Part shown: one piece after another, positions 44,318 through 49,483 of the stretch
Numbering within the stretch: the first letter of the stretch is position 1
How the letters are laid out: each line of letters starts with the position of its first letter
Assembly (NCBI GenBank): GCA_030652575.1
Contig: JAUSQI010000121.1
Location: 1-49,483 of the forward strand
Direction of reading: 5' to 3'
DNA from: Stagnimonas sp.
Lineage (GTDB): Bacteria > Pseudomonadota > Gammaproteobacteria > Nevskiales > Nevskiaceae
DNA: 49,483 nt
The notes under the pieces: generated by a model
Database searches by the model: none
Told to the model about the DNA's origin: nothing
Seen by the model: the letters and a program-made list of their open reading frames with translations, nothing else
Translations under genes and position numbers: made by a program

Positions 44318-44367
44318 GGAACGTCTTAGGCTGAAAGCAGGCAGTGATTGTTGCCTTTTATGCCTGC

Positions 44368-44391
44368 CTTGAGCACCAGAAAAGGCTCAAG
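44368..44391. promoter_or_regulatory. Inverted repeat upstream of cysT
   Basis: CTTGAGC (44368-44374) and GCTCAAG (44385-44391) form exact 7-bp arms around a 10-nt centre in the 110-nt gap between the kinase stop and the cysT start. No T tract follows on either strand, so it is more likely a regulator site (for instance for a CysB-like LysR protein) than a terminator. Function is inferred from position only. Confidence 0.35.
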
Positions 44392-44427
44392 TTCTATCTA
44401 TATGCCCGGCGGTGTTTCACCCGCTGC

Positions 44428-45675
44428 TCACCCACTGCCGAGTGCGGCAAAGCGCAGCTGTACGCGCAAGCCGCCGCAGGCGGCCGCGCCCAGCGTCAGC
44501 TCCGCACCCATGCGCTGTGCCAGCTGCCGCACGATGGCGAGGCCAAGGCCCGCGCCACCTGCGCCGCGCGCGGCGTCGAGTTGCACGAAGGGGGCGAGGG
44601 CAGCGCTGTGCTGCGCTGCGGGGATGCCTGCGCCCGCATCTTCCACTGCCAGCACCGCGCTGTGGCCTTCGCGTGCGAGCCGCAGCAGCACCGGCGCGCG
44701 GCCGTGTTTGAGCGCGTTGCCGACGAGGTTGTCCAGCACGCGCAGCAGGGCTTGAGGTGATGCAGCGATGCGAAGGTTGTCGTCAGCGGATGAGACCAGG
44801 CGCACGTCATCACCCGCGCCCTGGTAGTGCGCCGCGCGCTCGGCGAGCCAGTGCGAGAGGTGCAGCGTTTCGGGCGGCGACGCGGCGCCATCGAGGCCGC
44901 GCAGGTAGTCGAGAAACTGCTGGCTGATGTCTTGCAGGGCATCGACATCGCGCAGCAGCGCGCGCTGGGTTTCGTCATCTTCGATCAGTGCGGCGCGCAG
45001 CTTCAGGCGCGTCAGCGGCGCGCGCAGGTCGTGCGGCAGGCTGGCCAGCAGCACGGCGCGTTCCTGCTCGCTGGCGTGGCGCTGGGCGCGCAGGGTGTTG
45101 TAGCCGTGGATGAGTTCGCTCAGCTCGTCCGGCCCGCTGGCGGCGACCGGCTGCGGCGCGCTGCCGGCACTCGCCTGTGCGTCGGCCTGCATCGCGCGGC
45201 GCAGGGCTTGCACGGGCTGCAGCAACATGCGCGTGTAGCGACTGGCGAACCAGACGATGAGCAGGGCGATGCTGCCGATGAGGGCCAGCAGCGCCAGCGG
45301 CAGCGGCCAGCGTGGGTCGAAGTGTTGCAGCGGCAGCAGCGTCCAGTCGCCACCGCTTTGGCGCCGTATCCACAGCCAGCGTTCGGGTGTGGTTTGCAGG
45401 CGCAGTTGCAGTGGCTCGCCGAGCGCGCGTTCGAGCGCGCTGCCAAAGCGGCGGAAGGGCGGCGGCAGTTCGTGCTCTGGCGCCGGGCCGACGCTGCGGC
45501 GCAGGTTGCCGGGCTGGCCGGCTTCGGCGGCGAGCACGGCTTGTGCTGCCCAGTCCGCACTCTGCTGCTGCCAGAGTTGCCGCAGCGTGCTGCCGGTGAC
45601 GAGTGCGGTGAGCAGCACGGCACTGAGGATGGCGCTGAGCAGCAGTGCCACGGTGCGGCCGTGCAGTGTGCGCAT
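44428..45675 (-). CDS. Sensor histidine kinase (OmpR-system partner)
   Basis: 415 aa from ATG 45675 in a TGATG overlap with the regulator stop (a GTG one codon earlier is possible). Topology: TM1 near residues 8-30, a periplasmic loop of ~100 aa, TM2 near 128-150, then a HAMP-like segment. The H-box has the phosphoacceptor His in LLASLPHDLRAPLTRLKLR. The ATPase lobe has the N-box DNLVGNALKHG, G1 VEDAGAGIP and G2 GAGGAGLGLAIVRQLA. It senses an envelope signal and phosphorylates the adjacent regulator. The periplasmic loop is Arg/Trp/Pro-rich without a recognised sensor domain. Confidence 0.93.
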   Translation of the reverse strand: MRTLHGRTVALLLSAILSAVLLTALVTGSTLRQLWQQQSADWAAQAVLAAEAGQPGNLRRSVGPAPEHELPPPFRRFGSALERALGEPLQLRLQTTPERWLWIRRQSGGDWTLLPLQHFDPRWPLPLALLALIGSIALLIVWFASRYTRMLLQPVQALRRAMQADAQASAGSAPQPVAASGPDELSELIHGYNTLRAQRHASEQERAVLLASLPHDLRAPLTRLKLRAALIEDDETQRALLRDVDALQDISQQFLDYLRGLDGAASPPETLHLSHWLAERAAHYQGAGDDVRLVSSADDNLRIAASPQALLRVLDNLVGNALKHGRAPVLLRLAREGHSAVLAVEDAGAGIPAAQHSAALAPFVQLDAARGAGGAGLGLAIVRQLAQRMGAELTLGAAACGGLRVQLRFAALGSG

Positions 45676-46394
45676 CACGCGGCGGCGTCGGCCACGAACA
45701 CATAGCCCGCACCGCGCACGGTGCGGATGTGGCGTGGGGCTTCGGCGTCTTCGCCGAGGGCGCGGCGCAGGCGCAGGATGCGCACGTCGATCGCGCGGCC
45801 ATAGGCCTCGCTTTCGCCCGCCTCGGTGAGTTGCAGCAGGCGCTCGCGCTTCATCGGTTTGCCCGCGTGGCGGATGAGCACGGCGAGCAGATCGAACTCC
45901 GCACTGGTGAGTGCGAGGGCCTCGCCATCGCGCCTGAGCGTGCGTGCGGCGGGGTCGAACACGAAGGCGCCGAAGCGCAGCGGCCTGGTGCTGCCGGGTG
46001 CGAAAGCGGCAGACTTGCGACGCAGCACGGCCTCGATGCGCGCCTGCAATTCGCGTGGGTCGAAGGGCTTGCCGAGATAGTCGTCGGCACCCAGTTCCAG
46101 GCCCAGGATGCGGTCGCTGGTTTCGTCGCGCGCGGTGAGCATCACCACCGGAATCTCCTCGCCCGTGGCACGCAGGCGCTTCAAGACGGTGAGGCCGTCG
46201 TCGCCGGGCATCATCAGGTCCAGCACCAGTGCGTGGGGTGCGTGGCGGGCGATGGCGGCGGGCAGATCACTGCCATCGGGCCGCAGGAAACAGTGCCAGC
46301 CGCGCCGCTCGAAATAGCTGGCGAGCAGGCGGCGCAGCTCGGCATCGTCATCGACGATCAAGAGGCGCGTGGCATCGGTGGGGCGGGCATCCAT
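45675..46394 (-). CDS. OmpR/PhoB-family response regulator
   Basis: 239 aa from ATG 46394 (MDARPTDATRLLIVDDD). Receiver: acidic pocket VDDD, phosphoacceptor Asp in LVLDLMMPGDDG, VVMLTARDE and LGKPFDP. The C-terminal winged helix has RDGEALALTSAEFDLLAVLIRHAGKPMKRERLL and VDVRILRLRRALGEDAEAPRHIRTVRGAGYVF. The pattern is like OmpR/RstA-type DNA-binding regulators. It is coupled to the downstream kinase gene and divergent from a Spy-like gene; a candidate direct-repeat binding site lies in the shared upstream region. Confidence 0.95.
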   Translation of the reverse strand: MDARPTDATRLLIVDDDAELRRLLASYFERRGWHCFLRPDGSDLPAAIARHAPHALVLDLMMPGDDGLTVLKRLRATGEEIPVVMLTARDETSDRILGLELGADDYLGKPFDPRELQARIEAVLRRKSAAFAPGSTRPLRFGAFVFDPAARTLRRDGEALALTSAEFDLLAVLIRHAGKPMKRERLLQLTEAGESEAYGRAIDVRILRLRRALGEDAEAPRHIRTVRGAGYVFVADAAA

Positions 46395-46466
46395 GTTTTG
46401 GAGTGTAGGGCGCAGCACTGCAAGCGGGCAGCGGTCTGAAACACGGTGTAACCGCTGGAGGGCAGC

Positions 46467-46484
46467 GCGAAACCATTGCGAAAC
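46467..46484 (+). promoter_or_regulatory. Direct repeat GCGAAAC-N4-GCGAAAC, candidate regulator box
   Basis: Two exact 7-nt copies (46467-46473 and 46478-46484) repeat with an 11-nt period, about one helical turn. That is the spacing used by dimers of OmpR-family regulators binding head-to-tail. It lies in the 147-nt divergent region, 57 nt before the Spy-like start and 72 nt from the regulator start. The link to this regulator is inference. Confidence 0.5.
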
Positions 46485-46541
46485 GCGGCGGCGCGGAGAC
46501 TGGCGGTGCTGAAAGACCACCTTCCTCCACCGGAGTCACCC

Positions 46542-47027
46542 ATGAAACCTCTCCTTCGCAAATCACTGCTCGGCGCGACAGCCCTGGCCCTGCTCGCGGG
46601 TGCTGCACAGGCCGCACTCTCGACGCTGCCCGCACCGGCTGAAAAGCTCATCGCCCGCGCCGAAGCCTTCCGCGCCGATCTCGACCTCACGCCCGCCCAA
46701 GCCGCGCTGTGGACGCAGGCGATGGCACAGACCAAGGCCGCCTTCGCCGCCGGCCGCAGCCGCCACGAGCAAAGCAAGGCCGACCTCGCCGCACGCCTCG
46801 CCAGCGCTGATGCCCAGCCACGTGCCTTCTTGGTACAGATCGACGCCGAACGCCAGGCCATCGAGCCGCAGCGCCGTGCCGCGACCGCCGGCTGGCTGTC
46901 GTTCTACGAGGCGCTTGATGCGACGCAGAAGGCGGCCGTCAACGCCGAACTCGCCAGCAAGCTGCAACGCTTCGAACGCCTGCGCGCGCGCCTTGGTGAT
47001 CGCCTGTCGGGCGATCTGCTCGGCTGA
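46542..47027 (+). CDS. Spy/CpxP-like (LTxxQ) periplasmic protein
   Basis: 161 aa from ATG 46542, preceded by CGGAGT. A signal peptide runs to about AAQAA. The mature protein is helical with two LTxxQ-like motifs, DLTPAQAALW and LDATQKAAV, as in Spy/CpxP proteins, although the sequence between them is Ala-rich and divergent. Spy is an ATP-independent periplasmic chaperone; CpxP modulates a sensor kinase. It is divergent from an OmpR-type two-component system and is probably its target or feedback element. Confidence 0.78.
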   Translation: MKPLLRKSLLGATALALLAGAAQAALSTLPAPAEKLIARAEAFRADLDLTPAQAALWTQAMAQTKAAFAAGRSRHEQSKADLAARLASADAQPRAFLVQIDAERQAIEPQRRAATAGWLSFYEALDATQKAAVNAELASKLQRFERLRARLGDRLSGDLLG

Positions 47028-47063
47028 TCTTCACCACCCATCGCACCCATCAGGAGCCTCGCC

Positions 47064-47618
47064 ATGAACCTCAATGCCATCCTCGCCATCAGCCTCTCTC
47101 TCGCCCTCGCACCCATCGCCGAAGCCCGTCCGGGCGGTGGTGGTGGCCGTGCCAACCCCAGCCGCGAAGCGCCGCCCGCCCGCATGAACAACAGCAACGT
47201 GCAGGTGCAGGGCCAGCGCACACCCACCGACACCGGCTATGCCGCCAGCGGCTCCATCACCGGCGCGAACGGTCGCGGTGCCAGCGGCACCGCCGAGACC
47301 AGCGTGCAGGGCAACAGCGTCACCCACACCGGCTCCGCCACCACCAACAGCGGTCGCCGCATCGACAACACCGCAAGTGCGACCGCCACCCGCGATGGCG
47401 TGAGCTACAACGCCAGCAGCCAGACCGGCGGCGGCTATGGCGGCACGGTGACGGGCAGCGCCAGCAGTGCCAATGGCGTGAACACATCCAGCACGACCGC
47501 AACCAGCAACAGTGGCCGCAGTGCGACGGTGGAGACGAGCGGCACGGGCACCGGCGGCACCGCGACCATCACCGGGGCCGAAGGCAGCAAGACGGTGAGC
47601 TACGGCGATCAGCGCTAG
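47064..47618 (+). CDS. Secreted Gly/Ser/Thr/Asn-rich low-complexity protein
   Basis: 184 aa. A signal peptide MNLNAILAISLSLALAPIAEA is followed by Gly/Arg/Pro-rich residues and then ~130 residues with quasi-periodic Thr/Ser/Gly/Asn patches (GSITGANGRGASG, HTGSATTNSGRR, TATSNSGRSATVETSG, TATITGAEGS). The alternation suggests an extended beta or beta-solenoid structure, perhaps surface exposed. I recognise no family. It is 36 nt after the Spy-like gene with an AGGAG before the start, so likely in the same regulon. Its TAG stop is shared with the converging TonB-receptor remnant within CTAG. Confidence 0.72.
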   Translation: MNLNAILAISLSLALAPIAEARPGGGGGRANPSREAPPARMNNSNVQVQGQRTPTDTGYAASGSITGANGRGASGTAETSVQGNSVTHTGSATTNSGRRIDNTASATATRDGVSYNASSQTGGGYGGTVTGSASSANGVNTSSTTATSNSGRSATVETSGTGTGGTATITGAEGSKTVSYGDQR

Positions 47619-47985
47619 AGCGTGGGTTGCGCCTGAAGACGGTGAGCGTGGGCCCCCCCAGGACTGGTAGCAATAGCCGAGCCGTGCGCATAGGGCGTGC
47701 AGGCCGCCTGTTTGAAGCGCGGGTCTTTGCTGGCGGCGTAGTCGAAGCCGGTGTTGCGGTAGACGGTGCAGGTGGATGTTGCGGGTGTCGCGGTTGCCGT
47801 AGACGGATTGCAGGGAGGATTCGTAGTTCGGTGAAGCCCGGCGCGCGCGGGGTGATGCTGATCGCCCCACCCGTGGTGTTGCGGCCGAACAAGCTGCCCT
47901 GCGGGCCTTCAAGCACCTCCAACCGATCCACCGCAGCAAAGTCGAGACTCTGCGCGAACGGGAAAATGGATGCCGTCGACATTGG
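47615..47985 (-). pseudogene. TonB-dependent receptor fragment, frameshifted and truncated
   Basis: Reading leftwards from about 47982, one frame gives FAQSLDFAAVDRLEVLEGPQG, then SLFGRNTTGGAISITPRAPGF, a canonical plug-domain block. A one-base insertion near 47827-47832 shifts the continuing sequence into the next frame (NYESSLQSVYGNRDTRNIHL, the first barrel strand). A second shift near 47768 leads to TVYRNTGFDYAASKDPRFKQ and a stop at 47615. The rest of a ~700-aa receptor is absent on both sides: the plug N-terminus is cut at the amidotransferase stop. It is non-functional as a receptor. Confidence 0.85.
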
Positions 47986-47989
47986 GGGG

Positions 47990-48613
47990 TCAACCGAAGT
48001 GGAGCTTGTCGGCGGCGTAGCTACGCTGCTGCGGCTGCGGCGTGTCGGTGAGTGGCAACACGCTGCGGTCGATCCAGCGGGTGTTGCTGAGCCAGAGTCC
48101 TTCGAACTCGACACCGTGCGCGCGGTTGAGCACGGCGATGCTCTTTGCCCGCTCGTCGAGCAGCACGACCTTGTTCTCCTGCTTCAGGCCCAGTTCCAGC
48201 AGGGTCAGGAACGCCGGGTCGTCGAAAAGTGCTGCATGACGCGCATGCAGCGGCCGCAGGATGTCGTGCACGAAATGCCAGGTGTCGCTCTTGCCGGCCA
48301 CGCGGCTGTGGATGGGCAGGGTGCCGTTGTGCATGAGGTAGAGATGTTCGGCCACCTTGAACGGATGCGCGTTCTCCCGCTCGTTGCTGCCGCGGGTGCG
48401 CTGGCGCAGATGCAGCACCAGGTCGGCGTCGGCGTGTTTGGCAAGCGCTGCGGCAATCGAAGCATGCTCGCTGGCGGCGTGACGCTCGATGATGAGGCGG
48501 CCATCGACACCGAAACCCATCAGGCCCCAGCCGTCGTTGTTGAGCGCCAGCGCGGCGCGCACCAGATCCGGCGGGATGCGCGCATCGGGCGGCTTGTGGA
48601 CGATGACGCACAT
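47990..48613 (-). CDS. Class II glutamine amidotransferase
   Basis: 207 aa. It starts MCVIVHKP, so Cys2 becomes the N-terminal nucleophile after Met removal. NNDGWGLMGFG, HLRQRTRGSNERENAHPF and LMHNGTLP are the conserved glutaminase-domain blocks (Ntn fold). There is no synthetase or phosphoribosyltransferase domain, so it belongs to the small stand-alone GATase-II group of unknown acceptor. It starts 2 nt after the molbindin stop, making a coupled pair. Confidence 0.88.
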   Translation of the reverse strand: MCVIVHKPPDARIPPDLVRAALALNNDGWGLMGFGVDGRLIIERHAASEHASIAAALAKHADADLVLHLRQRTRGSNERENAHPFKVAEHLYLMHNGTLPIHSRVAGKSDTWHFVHDILRPLHARHAALFDDPAFLTLLELGLKQENKVVLLDERAKSIAVLNRAHGVEFEGLWLSNTRWIDRSVLPLTDTPQPQQRSYAADKLHFG

Positions 48614-48615
48614 GC

Positions 48616-48840
48616 TCAGTCTTCCAGCTTTGCGACCAGCACATCGGCGGCCTTGAACAATGCCAGGGCGCTGTCGCCCACCCTTAAGTTGAGCCGTTCG
48701 ACCGAACTGGTGGTGATGACCGCGCTGATGACGCCTGAGGTGGTTTCGATCTCCAGCTCGCTCATCACGTCACCGCGCCGGAGCGAGATGACGGTGCCTC
48801 TAAACTGGTTGCGGGTGTTGACGCGGGTGATGGTGCTCAC
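48616..48840 (-). CDS. Single-domain molbindin (TOBE/Mop)
   Basis: 74 aa from GTG 48840, with GGAG 6 nt upstream. It is one TOBE/Mop domain: TRNQFRGTVISLRRGDVMSELEIET, VISAVITTSSVERLNLRVGD and ALFKAADVLVAK, the typical molybdate-binding fold that oligomerises to store molybdate or tungstate. In this locus it lies between a sulfate-binding protein and an amidotransferase gene. It may buffer molybdate, which competes with sulfate for uptake; that role is inference. Confidence 0.9.
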   Translation of the reverse strand: MSTITRVNTRNQFRGTVISLRRGDVMSELEIETTSGVISAVITTSSVERLNLRVGDSALALFKAADVLVAKLED

Positions 48841-48908
48841 TGTGCTCCGATGAGGCGTTGCCGCCCCCTTTTTTGGATAGAAGAAGGAAGGAAATCAAGG
48901 GCGCGCAT

Positions 48909-49483
48909 CTACTTGCTGGCCCCGACGATCTGGTCGAACACGCCGCCATCGCTGAAGTGCGTGGCCTGCGCCTTGGTCCAGTTGCCGAACACGCTGTCGA
49001 GCGTGAACAGATTGGCCTTGGGGAAGCGCGCCACGTCGGCCGGGTCGGCCTGTTCCGGCTTGCGCGGACGGTAGTAGTGCTTGGCGGCGAGCTTTTGTCC
49101 CGTAGGCGAATACAGGAACTGCAAGTAGGCCTCGGCCGACTTGCGGGTGCCGTGCTTGTCCACGTTCTTATCGACGAGGGTCACCGGCGGCTCGGCCAGA
49201 ATCGACAGGCTGGGCACGATGATCTCGAACTTGTCCTTGCCCAGTTCGTTGACGGCGAGGAAGGCCTCGTTCTCCCAGCTCAGGAACACGTCGCCGATGC
49301 CGCGCTGCACGAAGGTGGTGGTCGCACCGCGGGCGCCGGTGTCGAGCACGGGCACGTTCTTGAACAGCTGTGTGAGGTAGTCCTTGGCCGTGGCTTCGCT
49401 GCCGCCGGGCTGCTTCAGCGCCCAGCCCCAGGCGGCGAGGTAGTTCCAGCGCGCGCCGCCCGAGGTTTTGGGGTTGGGCGTGA
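48909..49483 (-). CDS. Sulfate ABC transporter substrate-binding protein, C-terminal part (partial)
   Basis: The frame is open across the right end of the window, so the gene starts outside. Visible are TSGGARWNYLAAWGWAL, VLDTGARGATTTFVQRGIGDVFLSWENEA, then PPVTLVDKNVDKHGTRKSAEAYLQFLYS and YYRPRKPEQAD, and LFTLDSVFGNWTKAQATHFSDGGVFDQI, all hallmark stretches of Sbp/CysP. It captures sulfate or thiosulfate in the periplasm for CysTWA. It is located about 4.6 kb upstream of cysT on the same strand and separated from it by unrelated genes, an unusual arrangement. Confidence 0.94.
   Translation of the reverse strand, partial: TPNPKTSGGARWNYLAAWGWALKQPGGSEATAKDYLTQLFKNVPVLDTGARGATTTFVQRGIGDVFLSWENEAFLAVNELGKDKFEIIVPSLSILAEPPVTLVDKNVDKHGTRKSAEAYLQFLYSPTGQKLAAKHYYRPRKPEQADPADVARFPKANLFTLDSVFGNWTKAQATHFSDGGVFDQIVGASK

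Overview
The window (about 49.5 kb, GC-rich outside the rRNA) looks like ordinary chromosome of a gammaproteobacterium. I infer this from the 23S rRNA 3' end, which resembles the Pseudomonas/Xanthomonas/Nevskia type. Supporting traits are the outer-membrane phospholipase A, the complete CysTWA sulfate importer, SlyX, DusB and a TonB-receptor remnant. An order- or genus-level assignment cannot be made from sequence reading alone; Nevskiales or Xanthomonadales would fit.

Layout. 1-743: the 3' end of a 23S rRNA gene, a 5S rRNA gene and the operon terminator, with no tRNA between 23S and 5S. 769-6598: a TlpA-like thioredoxin, OMPLA (pldA), a KefB/C-type K+/H+ antiporter translationally coupled to a membrane adenylate/guanylate cyclase, and an isoaspartyl peptidase. 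6693-11015: two tandem CsgG-like lipoproteins, then a redoxin and a DsbD-like reductase (envelope thiol chemistry). 11074-13666: a tight run of five small genes (DUF2845, DUF1499, a saccharopine-dehydrogenase-like enzyme, DUF423). 13671-17856: a receiver/coiled-coil regulator, DusB, a lysine/alanine-repeat histone-H1-like protein, an AI-2E/PerM exporter and a cold-shock protein. 17945-26184: mostly metabolism and repair, with an MFS transporter, a flavodoxin-like protein, a CAP-domain protein, kynureninase with an exported hydrolase, an M61 peptidase, MsrA and a haloperoxidase-like hydrolase. 26244-32220: two giant tandem paralogues (980 and 968 aa) with Asp-box beta-propeller repeats and GlyGly-CTERM-like tails. 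32399-41365: housekeeping and small conserved unknowns, including a zinc ADH, SlyX, a YjdF-like membrane protein, an SDR, DUF3014, nitronate monooxygenase, ArfB with DUF4169, RcnB, FKBP, a Trp-rich TIGR02450-like protein and a COG2521-like methyltransferase. 41438-49483: a sulfate-uptake region. cysT-cysW-cysA lie together, but the substrate-binding protein is about 4.6 kb upstream. Between them are a single-domain molbindin (TOBE/Mop), a class II glutamine amidotransferase, a broken TonB receptor, two secreted proteins and an OmpR-type two-component system.

The items most worth attention are the tandem Asp-box proteins with putative sorting tails, the paired CsgG-like lipoproteins without other curli genes, the H1-like protein, the 11-bp-period direct repeat between the two-component system and a Spy-like protein, and the split sulfate locus with its TonB-receptor remnant. 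I saw no CRISPR array, insertion sequence, prophage, toxin-antitoxin pair or recognisable defence island.
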